A stretch of 64,000 nucleotides of DNA from Talpa occidentalis (lineage: Eukaryota > Chordata > Mammalia > Eulipotyphla > Talpidae), in contig NW_023604295.1 in NCBI RefSeq assembly GCF_014898055.3, positions 140,274,676 to 140,338,675 on the forward strand, written 5' to 3'. Positions 27,115-38,569 of the stretch are shown piece after piece. The notes under the pieces are model-generated. The model saw only the letters and a list, made by a program, of their open reading frames with translations, ran no database searches and had not been told where the DNA came from. Position numbers and translations under genes: made by a program. Numbering within the stretch: position 1 is the first letter of the stretch; every line of letters starts with the position of its first letter.

Positions 27115-27424
27115 TTTTTTTTTTTTTTAATAGAGGCATGCTTTATTTATTTGTTTGCTGGTTTGTTTGTTTGTTTTGTTATACATGCACTGGGTACAGT
27201 CAGAAGCGCGGGAGGGCGAGAGAATCACCAGAGCCAGAGCGGGGAGCAGAGCAGCAGAAGGACCGAAGGACACTGCTGAGGGAGCAGCGGGCGGCAGGAG
27301 GGTCTGCGCGCCATGTGGGACCCTCCTCCGGTGGCCGGGGAGCAGCCGGGATCGAACCGGCGCCGCAGAGGCCGCGCGCAGCTTCGCAACCCAGCGCTCA
27401 ACCGCTGCGCCACCGGGGAGGCCC
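27115..27424 (-). mobile_element. T+ SINE copy 8 (youngest-looking, CpG-rich)
   Basis: Reverse copy, the longest here, with an expanded T/TTTG tail (27115-27180). It keeps many CpG sites (e.g. 'gaagcgcgggagggcgag', 'cggcgccgcagaggccgcgc') that are TpG or CpA in most other copies. B-box complement 'gggatcgaaccgg'. Perfect 15-bp TSD 'gagaaaatatttctt' at 27100-27114 and 27425-27439. All open frames here are SINE shadows. Confidence 0.97.
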
Positions 27425-27439
27425 GAGAAAATATTTCTT

Positions 27440-30309
27440 ACAGAATATATTTTCAAATTCAGCACTGGAGAAATAAACTAATGAACTCTGTGACAGAGTA
27501 TACAAACAAGAATAATATACCTTGTCAATGAAATTAAAAAAAAATCATATTATCAGATCTATTTCTAATTACAAAGATTTCTTTTGAGAACCTAATGTTT
27601 CTTAGAGAACTATCATCTCCTCTTGTACTTTCAATAAATCTCAGATGTATCTTTAGCTGCATATAATTATGTGACTTCTTAAAGTGTTTGAAACATAATC
27701 CAAATGAATGAGACTCTTCAAGCCTAATGGTACAAGAACAAAGTGTGAAGGTCCCTATTATAACTACCGTGACAAACCCCATCTTTTCATGCTGAAATTT
27801 AGCTTTTTGATAGTAGCTACTTTTCAGTTCCACGGGGTGAAACTCAATTTGTCTCACTGGTTGCTGTGCTGTGAAAGAGAATTGCAATGCCCTGTTGAGT
27901 ACTAAGTCTTTTTTGTTTGTTTGCTTGTTTGCAGAATTATCTAAAGGCAAACATAATGACACTCACCATATGATTGCCTGAGTTGAAATGTTCGCTTCCC
28001 ACTGCAAATGATGAGATTGGAAGAAGGAAAATAATGTAAAACAAATGAACACAAAACAGAGCCAGGTCCTCTCTGCACTCAAGGATACACAGGACTCACT
28101 TTGCAGATTACAGATGGGGTATCCAAAAGGACATTTAAATGCCCCTTAGTGAGACGGGAGGAAAACTCTGCTACTTGGTGAGAATATAAATAACTAAGGG
28201 AAGAAAATTATGAGTGAAAGTAGTGGGAAAGATGGAAAATTCCTGAGCTTTAAGCTAATTATTTAAACCAACATCTGGTTATTTAAAAGATCAAGTAGAA
28301 ATCAATTTCAATCATTAGAAATTAAAGACAAATATTAAGATAAAGATCTGGTCTATGAGATCTACTTTTAAAAACGTTGAATAAATTTGTGCATACATAA
28401 TGCATTATAATCTCAATGTAGTAACCCTAACAATGTATCACATACATCAGTTATATTTGATCTTAGGGATGGCAGATAAAGGAATAAAGATTTTACTTTA
28501 TAATTTACTCTTTGCTGTTCTCTGAATTCTTTGCAGATGACTAATCATTTTGATGTCTTAAAATTTTTAGTGTAATTTAATTTTGATTCACCTGTGTATC
28601 CACCTTAATCATTTCTATATGGAAGATAATTACATATTGTAAAAATATAAGATCACATATGAAAATTTCATATTAAACAATATTTCTTCAAACAATATTT
28701 CCTCAAACTCTGATGTTTGTGTCCATCAAAGTATTGTAAATTACATGTGCATGCATATTTATACAAAGATATTGTTCCATTATCTTTATCATTACATGAA
28801 GCAAGCCTTTATAAACAAAGAGTAAACACTTTACCAAATGATTTCAAATTGAATTAAATTTTGTCTAAAATATACCTCTATCTGCTTTCTTTACTATTCT
28901 ATTTATTTCTTAATTGGCTATTTTGCCACTCAAGTTCTAATTTTATTTACCTTTTTTTTTATTATTCTCTATCTCAAAAACAGCTAGATTCTCTTAAACA
29001 AATTTAAGAATGTGTCTTCTAACTAGAAAACTTAGCCCACTTAAATTCACTGTTATCATTGGTATTTTCCACTTCATTGCTGTCATTTTCTTTTATTTCT
29101 TTCTTTAATGTCAATGCATTTATTTCCTTTTCTGTGCTGTTACTTATTCTTGTATGCTATGCATTCTACTTGGTTAATTTATTTAATGAAATTATTACTT
29201 AAATGAAAATTGTCCACTAGTGCCAAGTAATAAAAAACTTCTGATTATTTCTATTATTTAGTTTTACAGGAAACTAGAAATATTCAACCTTAGCTTCACC
29301 AATAAATTTTAGCTTTCCAAATCCTACTCATAAATTTAATCCAGTGTTCCAGAATTAGCTAATATATTGATACATTGCCTTATGTGTTTTATTTTTGCAT
29401 CATCATCATTAAAGGCAATATGTTTTACTCCCTTTTTTTGAGGAAATTTCCTTTTGATTTTCTTTGACTTTTGATTAATATTTTCAAGAGTATTGTTCAT
29501 TTCATTGGTAAAACCTGTCTCATTGATAAGACCACCTGCAGAAATGACAGACCCCAGAGAGCTGACTGAACCTACACCTGTCTTCCACTGCTGAAAGCTA
29601 CATAGGAATGTACATTTATTTTTATATGCCAAAATGATTTTATCTTTTCTTAACTGCAGAATTATATATACCTGCCATATCTAATTATGGTCATTTTTCC
29701 TAATTCTGCCTAACTAAAATCCGATGAACATTTTCCATTAATTGCACCTTTGTTTCTCTCTCCCTCTGTTCATCTTATCTATCTCCCAGTCACGTCCACC
29801 CTTCCTCTCTCTGATTTTTCTGTACATTTTCTTCATATTCTGAATTTCTGATATTTTTCTTTATAAGAAATCAAAGACACATGTTCTTTTTCTCTGGACA
29901 GTAATGCTTCGGTGCTACTTTAAATGAGTATTTAAATTACTTTCCTGCTTTATTTTCCTGCTTGAGTTTCTTATTTCTGTCATTTCTACATTGATGTTTG
30001 TCTCTTTGTCACCCTTTTCTTTGGGCTGTCTGCTATTATTTCACAGAAATCATCTCCACTTAGATTTTTAAAGAAATTAGGCAGATCTTAGTGTTTTTTC
30101 CTCCAACTCAATGAGAAGGCCATTGTAAAGATTATGGTCTTTTGGCTCTACCCAGTGTGGACACTCGGGACACAATTAAAGTGGTACAAGCCCTGAATTT
30201 TGCTCTCTTCTGAGCAATGCCAGCTGCTTCCTTCTTGAACAAAGCCTCAGAGTCACTGGGTTAGAACTACACCTTCCTTCAAATCTGACACAACAGAGTT
30301 CTCAGGGGT
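27440..30309. other. AT-rich stretch, no supported gene
   Basis: Contains two longer minus-strand frames (27534-27962 and 29336-29632) without recognisable domains; the second is listed separately. The stretch about 28.9-29.3 kb is T-rich on the plus strand and could be antisense old L1, but the match is not firm. Confidence 0.45.
29336..29632 (-). other. Unidentified open frame, about 100 codons
   Basis: Minus-strand frame ending in a stop at 29336. It stays open upstream of the TTG at 29632 to a TAG about 50 bases further. The predicted peptide is lysine-, asparagine- and serine-rich with a basic stretch (KKIKRK) and an acidic NDDD triplet, which looks less random than most frames here. 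I do not recognise a family. No good splice acceptor or ATG context is visible. It may be a pseudogene or old transposon fragment, or chance. Confidence 0.15.
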
Positions 30310-30478
30310 CTGGATGTTGGCTCAGAGGGTACTGGGGATCGGATGGTGATGGATGGAAACTAGACTTTTGGTGGTGATCATGGGACAACATATACAAACA
30401 TTTAATTATAATGGCACATACCTGAAACAGGCATAATGCTATCAACCCATGTTACATCAATAAAATTTTATTTAAACC
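30310..30478 (+). mobile_element. LINE-1 3' UTR end, sense
   Basis: Typical old L1M 3' terminus: 'ggatggtgatggatgg', 'aactagacttttggtggtga', 'tataatggcacatacctgaaa', 'catcaataaaatttta', then an A tail. Severely 5'-truncated or fragmented. Confidence 0.75.
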
Positions 30479-30646
30479 AAAAAAAAAACCCACTAAAATT
30501 CCAGGAACTGGAAATAATAAAATAGACACCAAAAAGGTAGATAATATTAGAAAAATAATTATTCCCCAGGTAAACTTGGATCTCACATTTGTTTAAAACA
30601 AAATGATATATCTGTTTGTATTACTGTTAAGAATTAGTTATTTCAT
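30479..30646. other. Short unassigned gap
   Basis: A-rich sequence between the L1 tail and the next SINE. Confidence 0.5.
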
Positions 30647-30908
30647 GGGCTTCCCTAGTGGCACAGCAGGTTGAGCGCAGCGCTGTGAAGCTGTCTGCAG
30701 CCTCTGCAAAGTGGGTTCAATCCTGGCGGGCCAGGAAGATACCCACATGGCATGGCAGACCTCTCCTGTCTCACCCGCTGTTCCCCTCAGCATGCTTTCC
30801 TACTGTCTGCCTGCTCTGCTACCTACTCTGTCTCTGATGAATCCTCTCACCCTCCCGTGCTTCTGGCCTGTACCACAGCTCTTGTATAAATAAAATAATC
30901 TTAAAAAA
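30647..30908 (+). mobile_element. T+ SINE copy 9 (intermediate type)
   Basis: Sense copy 'gggcttccctagtggcac' to 'ataaataaaataatctt'. B box 'gggttcaatcctgg'. The flanks 'agaattagttattt' and 'agaatgttattt' are an imperfect TSD. Confidence 0.92.
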
Positions 30909-30996
30909 AGAATGTTATTTGAGTTTAATTTGATGAAGAAGAAATATATGGTCTGGTACTTGAGGATTGATTACCAAAAGGACTCCAGAACATTCT

Positions 30997-31458
30997 TGTA
31001 GGGTAAAGAAAATATCAGGCTTTTCTGCCCTTCCGCCATCAGGATAGATGATGGATCTTTGTCCTGAATGCATGCCTGATGGCAGGCACCTGGAATAGGG
31101 TGTGGGCATAGGTAGATGGGATTCAGCTGAGCTAAGACTGTGCTTTTTTAAGGGCGGCATCACAGGGACGCCAGCAGCAGCAGTAGAAGCCAAAGCAGAA
31201 GCACAAGCCGAAAGAGAAGCCGAGAAGCAGCAGAACAAATGCTAGAGAGCCCAGATAGAGTGAAGACTTGCTGGGGGCTGGGAGGCCTGCCAGCCTGCCA
31301 GCCCCCCAGCCAGCACCCCAGCCAGCACCCCTGCCTGCCATATGCCTGGTGAACCCCAATAAAAGACCTGCAAAAAAACCACTGAGGACTCTGACTCCTC
31401 CTTTACCCGGTCTGCATGGGATCAGAAAACCTGCACCATGGCCTGTCCTGCCCTTACA
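30997..31458 (+). mobile_element. Solo LTR A of an endogenous retrovirus
   Basis: A 462-bp element starting 'tgtagggtaaag' and ending 'cccttaca', flanked by a perfect 5-bp duplication 'attct' (30992-30996 and 31459-31463). It has a 'taagggcggcatca' motif where a core promoter would lie and an AATAAA at 31358-31363, followed by about 95 bp of R/U5-like sequence. It is related to LTR B (40780-41182, minus) in start, promoter-region motif, 'agagtgaagat/ct' block and polyadenylation region. No internal viral sequence remains, so it formed by LTR-LTR recombination or is all that is left. The open frames crossing it are not genes. Five-bp duplications fit ERVL- or some ERV1-type integrases; the class is not assigned. 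Confidence 0.85.
31358..31363 (+). promoter_or_regulatory. LTR A polyadenylation signal AATAAA
   Basis: AATAAA at the same relative place as the signal in LTR B. Its position about 100 bp before the LTR end fits an R-region signal. Confidence 0.6.
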
Positions 31459-31463
31459 ATTCT

Positions 31464-31666
31464 GTTATGCTTTGTATTTTAATAAAGCACATCTGGGCCC
31501 ATCACCGATTCCCATCAAATTGTGAATTGAGGGCGCATCTGCAGCTCATGTACTGCCATCATTGTTTTTGTCAATCAAGTTGATTGGAATAGAGGCAGGT
31601 CCATTTGCTTCAGTACTATGAAAGACTTTTTTTGTTGTTGTTTTTTTTTTTTTTTTCAGAATAATA
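31464..31666. other. Unassigned, T-rich end
   Basis: Ends in a T/TTG-rich run; an independent old A tail in reverse is possible. Confidence 0.4.
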
Positions 31667-31680
31667 GAGACTACACATTT

Positions 31681-31941
31681 TTTTTAATATTTATTTGTTT
31701 CATAGAAGGCCTGGGGTATAAACCAGAGGTGTGGGGGCTGAGAGGATTCACCAGAGACAATGGGGAATAGAACAGGTAGATTGACCAAAGTACACCGCTG
31801 AGGGGAGCAGCGGGCGAGACAGGAGAGGTCTGCTGCGCCATGTGGGTCAGCTCCCTAGCTGGGGATCGAACTCATGCTGCAGGAGCTGCAGACAGCTTCA
31901 TAGGTTGCGACTTAACCCCTTGTGCCACCAGGGAGGCCTCG
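31681..31941 (-). mobile_element. T+ SINE copy 10 (older type)
   Basis: Reverse full-length copy, B-box complement 'gggatcgaactc', head complement 'ccaccagggaggcc'. Perfect 14-bp TSD 'gagactacacattt' at 31667-31680 and 31942-31955. Confidence 0.96.
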
Positions 31942-31955
31942 GAGACTACACATTT

Positions 31956-32300
31956 CACAAAACTGAAAATATTTACTATATGACTCTTTATAGAAAATGT
32001 CTGTAAAGCCATAATCTAAGATGAATGGTTTCTAGAATGATATGAGAAGCAGAAGCATGTCCTAACACAGCAGCCAGTATCTGCTTGTAGTCTGTGGTTT
32101 AGCAATCCCCCCCGGCCCCCTTTCTTCCATTCCTCATGCTGGTGCCTTATTCACTTGGGTACATTCAGCTGTGCCTGGGCTGATTTATAAAATTCAAGAA
32201 AAATCTCAGATTATGTGTTTGGCACCAAGGTGTTCTTTCAGGTCTCCCCTCTGCTCCCCTCTGCTCAACTACCTCCTCAGGTCTCACATCCTCACTTCTT
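31956..32300. other. Unassigned; possible L2-like part
   Basis: The part about 32170-32300 has pyrimidine-rich sequence including 'ctacctcctcaggtctcac', reminiscent of L2, but too weak to assign. Confidence 0.3.
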
Positions 32301-32571
32301 GCCCATCTCATCTTCAGTTATCTGTTATTCAGATATTTGCCCTCTGACTGTGTTAATGGCTAATAGCATCCAAGATGCTCCCTTCGTCATGACTTTGTTG
32401 ATGTTTCAAGTCAGTTTAATATACTTGTAAATATTACAAAGAATTGACTTGCTCTTTCAGGATAAAATGGCTCTTCAAAATTGTATTATTTTAGGAAGGA
32501 TCATCTATGTGCTTAGTAGGAAATACAACAGGCTTGGGAAGAAAGAGAGCAAGTAAGTTGCAAACTCAAAA
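32301..32571. repeat. 271-bp direct duplication, copy 1
   Basis: From 'gcccatctcatcttcag' to 'gcaaactcaaaa'. A second copy lies exactly 1,867 bp downstream (34168-34438) in the same direction with only three differences (positions 32499, 32504 and 32528 here). It is not SINE, L1 or LTR sequence that I recognise. It has no A tail or flanking duplication that would mark a retrocopy. Confidence 0.97.
32461..32552 (+). other. Exon-like 92-nt segment in duplication copy 1
   Basis: Bounded by an acceptor-like 'cttgctctttcag' (to 32460) and a donor-like 'caagtaagt' (GT at 32553). The first frame is open over all 30 codons: it opens DKMALQ and ends GKKES, with a hydrophobic-to-basic character. It is not a multiple of three (92 nt). 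No neighbouring exon or known protein family was identified, and about one quarter of random 30-codon stretches would be open. This is a candidate only. Confidence 0.25.
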
Positions 32572-33769
32572 CCCACATAGCTGCATAGACCTTTTTTCCC
32601 TTTCTTCACAGCATGGTAGTCTTAGGGTACCAGACTTTACATATGCTAGTGGCTTCACTGAGGGGTCTTCAAAAGGCAAAGGTAGAAACTTTTAAGTCGT
32701 GGACTCAGCTGTCACACAGATTGACTTCTTCTACTTTGTGTTGGTCACAACACCTATAGGTCCAGCCCAGATCCAAGGGGATGGGGAAAGGTGTTACTTC
32801 TTTATGGGGTGGTGAGGTTACACTAACACATTTGTGTTGAGATATAGTGTTAGGAGGTGCCCAGAATCATGGCTTACTGGAAAGGTGCTTAGTGACATCA
32901 GCAATTCTTATTCTGGACAGTTCTTCATCTCATCACAGAGTGGGAACTGAAAATTTGTAGAAAGCTAGCCAGGATGAAGAACATATTGAAAGTTACTGAC
33001 CTACATTCCAGAACCCTGCACAGAGCCTTCAGGCTCCTGTTGATGATCTTAAAAGATTGTAAAATATTCATATGGTAGATTATATGTATATATATGTACA
33101 AAAATATTTTAGAAAGTTTGCAAATAACTACAGAAATTGCATTTCTGAAAACACTTTCCCCAAATGAAATATTATGAGAAAACTGGCATTACATAAGAAT
33201 TCTTAATGGTAAAAAATCTGGATATGGATTCATGAAAGCAATCCTTTTCTCCTTATAAAATGATGCCTTATAATTATTCTCCTTATAAAATTATGCCTGT
33301 CCTTCCATATAATTTGACCTTACACTTTCGGATGACATAAAATTGGACTGAAATAGACTCTTTCTGTACAAAGACGATGTCTTAACTCTTGCTGTAATTA
33401 CCAAAGCTACAGGTCATGATCTCTCAAATAATTTCAAGCCTTTTAATATTTGACAAATTATATCCCATGAATAGAAGGATTTTTACTCATTATAACCTGG
33501 GAAAAATACATTTAGTCCTGAAAGGGATCAACTAGATTTTTTTTCTTTACTTTTATGTAACATGAATGTTAGCAACTTTCCATCACAATCCTATGGGTTA
33601 CTATGAGATTCTTTTAAAATGGCAATGAATCAATAAAATAATTTTAACTTTTGTAACTAAATTCATACTTACTAACCAATGGGAATGAATCAATTATGTA
33701 AAATAATATTGCATATAAAATTAGCTGAAATTTACTCAGAGTATGTATGTATGTGTGTGTGTGTATATA

Positions 33770-33819
<50 letters not shown>

Positions 33820-34167
33820 GCGAGTCGTCCAAAAGGTCTGCTATTCCTAATTTTTTAAATATAATTTGAGGTAATATATAGACTCATTATAGAAGTTCTA
33901 AATCAAAAGACTTTTGTTCAGAAAAGAGACCAAGTGAAATTATGTCATGAATAATTTCTATGATCATGTATTTCAGTAGTGATCTGAACATTCCTGTCAC
34001 AAAATGGTGATTGACCACAGCCTTTATAGAAAGATAAGGGGTGGGGGAAGAGCCAAGGAAAGTTTTTATTTGAAAACTTTTTTTTAGACATTCTATTAAT
34101 ATTATAGTTGCATATCTGGAAATGGAGAAAACTGGTGAAAATGGCATTTACAGCCAAAGCAGCAGGG
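32572..34167. other. AT-rich spacer between the duplicated blocks
   Basis: Unassigned sequence with a compound microsatellite. No gene seen. Confidence 0.5.
33741..33817. repeat. Compound (GTAT)n(GT)n(TA)n microsatellite
   Basis: GT runs and TA runs alternate, ending in about 17 TA units. A minus-strand frame of Tyr-Ile repeats here is an artefact. Confidence 0.95.
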
Positions 34168-34438
34168 GCCCATCTCATCTTCAGTTATCTGTTATTCAGA
34201 TATTTGCCCTCTGACTGTGTTAATGGCTAATAGCATCCAAGATGCTCCCTTCGTCATGACTTTGTTGATGTTTCAAGTCAGTTTAATATACTTGTAAATA
34301 TTACAAAGAATTGACTTGCTCTTTCAGGATAAAATGGCTCTTCAAAATTGTATTATTTTAGGAAGCATCACCTATGTGCTTAGTAGGAAATACAGCAGGC
34401 TTGGGAAGAAAGAGAGCAAGTAAGTTGCAAACTCAAAA
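34168..34438. repeat. 271-bp direct duplication, copy 2
   Basis: Nearly identical to 32301-32571 (three substitutions at 34366, 34371 and 34395). It breaks abruptly at both ends into unrelated sequence. Confidence 0.97.
34328..34419 (+). other. Exon-like 92-nt segment in duplication copy 2
   Basis: Same acceptor-like and donor-like borders and the same open frame as in copy 1. The three differences change AGG to AGC, ATC to ACC and AAC to AGC, each an amino-acid change (R/S, I/T, N/S). No transcript evidence is available from sequence alone. Confidence 0.25.
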
Positions 34439-35261
34439 ATATTTAGTAAGGCATGTCATGTGCAAGGAATATAAATACAAAGAGACTGGACTGTAGGGGT
34501 GCGACAGGAAGTTTGAAACTGTGTTTTCCTTGCAATTCCTGGGGTACGTGCTGAGACATAATGTGATCAGACTTGCATGTGCCAATGACAAGTTCAATGA
34601 CAATGTGCAATGGATTCTGTTCGGAGAAAGGGAGTTAAATCTCTCATGTAAGATTCCTGGTAGCCTCTCAGGAAAGGTAACTAGAACACTTTTTAAGATC
34701 TCCCAAACCGCTGTTATTTATTAATGAGTTTCCAGCATTTCTTTATAAGCGCTTTGTTTTCCAAGAGCATAAAGAGAATTTGGAGGGGTTAGAAAATAAG
34801 AAGATAAAACATATATTGGCACACCAGCCTGGCTGAGGCAAAGCCGCAGTCCTGCCAGGATTAAATTTAATATGGGTACCACATAAATTAATACACAGAA
34901 AATACTACATTTAAAGGTCATTGGTTTCACTGGTTCAATAAAATAGGAAGGATAATGATTCCCCAAAGATGTCAATGTCCCGACTATAGCAACCTCTGAA
35001 TATGCTATTTCACATGACAAGGAGGGATTTACTTTGTTCATGGAATACATTTGCTAGCCATCTAACTTTTAAGAGATGGGAATTATTCTGGATTTTATGA
35101 ATGGATCCAATATAACCACCAATGTCTTTTAAATGTGAAAAAGGGAGAAGGATGAGTTAGATTCATTGTACTGTGGGGTGAGAAAGACTTGCAATGACAG
35201 GAGGGGGTCGCTGGGGAGGAACTCATTGTCTAGAATCTGGATAAAGAAAGGAAATAATCTT
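34439..35261. other. Unassigned sequence
   Basis: A 109-codon minus-strand frame (34721-35050) has no domain. The start (34470-34600) contains 'aatgtgatcagacttgca', seen in an old mammalian interspersed repeat that I cannot name with confidence. Confidence 0.4.
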
Positions 35262-35422
35262 CCCTACAGTTGCCAGATGGAACACAGCCCTGCTGATATC
35301 TTGGTTTTAGCCAGGTGATACCATTTCTCATTGCTTATCTCCTTAACTGTAAGGTAACTTTTGTGTTGTGTTAAACCACTAAGTTTGTGGTATCAGGTTA
35401 CAGCAACAGAATGTGGTTTGAC
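35262..35422 (+). mobile_element. MaLR-type LTR, 3' fragment
   Basis: Shows 'gaacacagccctgctgat', 'tcttggttttagcc', 'taactgtaaggtaac' and 'ttaaaccactaagtttgtgg', followed by a 'ggttacagcaacag' end. This is the 3' half of an MLT1-like LTR in sense direction. Confidence 0.75.
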
Positions 35423-35498
35423 TCACCTGGATCACCTAAGCATACACAGGGTGTTGTGCTAAGGCTGAGGATCCTTATCCACCCTAGTAACAGCTCCC

Positions 35499-35500
<2 letters not shown>

Positions 35501-35528
<28 letters not shown>
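35501..35528. repeat. (AC)n microsatellite
   Basis: About 14 AC units. Confidence 0.95.
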
Positions 35529-35533
<5 letters not shown>

Positions 35534-38500
35534 ATTGTGTAACTGTAGTTCTTGCATTGGCTATGGTTTACTTATGATATACAAACATTAAAGTAGTACA
35601 TAAAATGGCCCAAAGAAAAAGACAGGAACACCAGGTATGAAAAGTAGTCTGCTATAAAGATATTACTGAAATTATTGATAATTACTTCAAGAACATATAT
35701 TTAAAACAGACTGCCATTCTCTCTGAAAAATCTTTTTCGATCACTGTCACTGGAACCCAGCTGTTTCGTGAAATCTCAGAAGTATGAAAGGGGAAATATT
35801 TTTCTTTCCACTTGGGGCAATATACAGAAATGCAGCACACACAGACACAAGACTGAGCTGCTCTGAGAAATTCTACTGCTTGGCTGGTTCCTCCAGGTTA
35901 ATTCCTGCTGCAGTGGGAACTGACCTGATTTGCACTGACTTGAATACTCTTCCTAAGAAAATGCCTCCTGTATTGAGGCATCCTGTATTGAGGTGCTGTT
36001 TGGGACAGAATACCCTGAGGACATGCAAAGTTATATCTTATTTCACCTTTAGACATATTTGTTTTATATAGAAAACATTCTTTACTGCTATCATTACAAT
36101 TTTTAAGTTCAAAAATAAATCATCCATCCTACCAAATCCAGATACGGTAAAAGAGTAAGTGTGAGATGATATTTTTAAAAAGAAATAAAATTCATGATGA
36201 ATCACACAAAAACTGGGACATTATTCTCATTAAATTCCGAGAGCCAGCTTTGGGACTTGGCGATGTGATATTTGATGACAATAACTACAATTAATCTTGC
36301 ATAAAATTTTGTCTAATCCTGTAATACTGAAACTTTATTTTTTATCAGCTAATAGCTTATTCTGAAGTGAAAAGAAACCATTTGTCAACTAGGTCAAGGG
36401 GCATAAGAAAATTAGAAATAAAACGTACAAGAGAAGGAATGTATGCGAATAGTCAGCAGATTGCCAGTATATTGTCATGAACTTGAAAGCAACTATCAGA
36501 TGAGTTTTATCTTGTTTCATATTAACAGATATCAATCAAATGATATCTTAATTTCAAAAGAACAGATAACTTGCTGTTACTTATTAACACATACATATGT
36601 ACATATATGCCTGCATATGTGTGCAGGTATATAAGCAACTTGTAACCCTCTAATAGAACTATAATTTATGCAATTTTAAATCTGATGTCAAATTGTCACT
36701 GGAGGGCAATAATACCATTTAATAATGGCATAAAGGACAATACAATTTAAGACTAATCTATCTTTGAGAACAGCATTAGCATCTCATTCTATTTGTAAGT
36801 AGTGAAAAGGCAATTTTCACCTACGACTTAACCTGAATCAGATTTGGAAAACTGTTATCAAAAAATTATCACCTATGAAATAAATAATAATTATTCACTT
36901 GAAAACATCATTTTCAATGGGACCCCTTGATTAAGAGGAAGAGTAGGGAGTTAATTATTGAAGGATATCATGTAAACATAATAACAACCTTGATAGATTT
37001 TCAATATACGTACCCATGTAAACCAACAGAGCTAGGGTGGACTAGACAATAATTTACAAAATTCTTTTAAAGTATCAATAGAGTTCTGATTTTCTAAAAG
37101 GAAGAGGAATATTACAAAATGTGAAATGTCATTGCAACCTTATATAAATTAGAGAGGATGAATTTTTCTTTTGAATTCTGTGAAAGCACAGAAAAAACAA
37201 TGTGGGTATACTCCCAGCAAGGCCAGACACACAAATCTTATTTATTTCTTTGACAGTTGTTAGACTAGAAATCAGGGAATTGTTGATGGGAAACAGTGGA
37301 TCTATCATACTGAATTTTAGGAAAGAGTCAACATTTATTCATAAAATGTGATTTTCCTACAAAATTTGTCAAAGAAAGAGGACCCAAGAAATGTAAGATA
37401 TGGCTAGAATTACTGGTGTTAGAGATAGAATTTTAAGGTTGGCTTGTCCTCTCATGCCTGAAAATGTTTAGACAGCAGAAATCTAATATTTTTAGAATTC
37501 TTTTTGTTCTTTGTAGAGTACCTGGATATTAAACATTAAGGAGAAATAGAGCTTAGGTTTAGAATTAGGAAGGAAAGCTGTGAATTGCATTAATCCTTTT
37601 TGATTCCTTTAAAGCGGTTTCACATTAATTAACATCAAGTGAATTTGAGAGCAATAACAACAAAAAAACATGAAAATTACTTTGTTTTTGTTGTTTTCTT
37701 CTAAAAGAAATGACTGGATACAGGCATGAATTCAAAGTTTCTCAACACTTGACTTTGAAATTTGACACCCAAACAGTTGCACATTGAGGCCCAGAATTTT
37801 GAAATGTTTTTTATTTACCTTAACATGATGAGCTTTCTCAGAAGACACTCATTTCATTCTCCTACAGTACAGGGGCTAATGAATATCACAGCTGCTAATT
37901 CACCATGCTGTTTCCTGGGCCTGGCATTCAGACTCTGTTTTACTATATCTGGGATGGAACCTCGGATCTGAATTTTTAACAGAAAATCCTAGATGTTGAA
38001 AGTAATTCTTTAGTATCTCATAGTAGTAGCAAAGACTCAGATGTTGGTATTTTCATTATTGACATTGCCCATAGATATATTTCATTGCACTTAATGATTT
38101 AGGCAAAAGATTTGATGATGTTATTCCTCTGAGTCATTCCAAATATATCTAAAGACATAAGCCAAGTAAACACTATTTAAATTTACATTTATTCTCCCAA
38201 CATATCAATAGTTGTTTAACCAAGTATTAGTTTAGCTAATGCTCTGTATCACTGTGTGTTCTGAGTTAAATATTGAGGTAATCTGAATTTACTAAATTAC
38301 AAGAGAATATCATGTACCAAACTGATCCTCTCATAGCAAAATTTCAATTTCAAATTTAATTAGAGCCTATTTTGTGCAAGACACAGCTCTTGAAAGATTG
38401 ATGAGTAAAAATTTATGTCTTACCCTTTTGTAAAGACAGTGGTATGATATTAATATAAGATGTGTCTTGTATGTGTGTACGTGTGTGTGCGTGTGCATTA

Positions 38501-38556
38501 CCCTAGTTGGGTCAAAACAAAGCTCTATGAAGAGATGGTGCTGAATCACAACAAAG
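35529..38556. other. AT-rich stretch without a supported gene
   Basis: No known repeat or coding frame that I can support. A 95-codon plus-strand frame (35784-36071) has no domain and includes a short direct repeat (about 'cctgtattgagg' twice). Confidence 0.5.
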
Positions 38557-38569
38557 TGAACTAAAATCA

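Noticed and set aside
27127..27481. Several 86-112 codon frames on both strands
   Set aside because: All are readings of the CpG-rich SINE copy 8, whose low stop content makes long chance frames.
27534..27962. 142-codon minus-strand frame
   Set aside because: No domain, no signal peptide, AT-driven composition and no exon borders; probably chance.
28900..29300. T-rich stretch as antisense L1
   Set aside because: Individual words resemble old antisense L1, but not enough in order to support a call.
31132..31525. Pro/Ala-rich and Gly/Ala-rich frames
   Set aside because: They run through solo LTR A and its GCC-rich tandem part; not genes.
13764..33817. Repeat peptides (Ser-Leu, Thr-His, Tyr-Ile) as low-complexity proteins
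   Set aside because: They are translations of CT, CA, TG and TA microsatellites.
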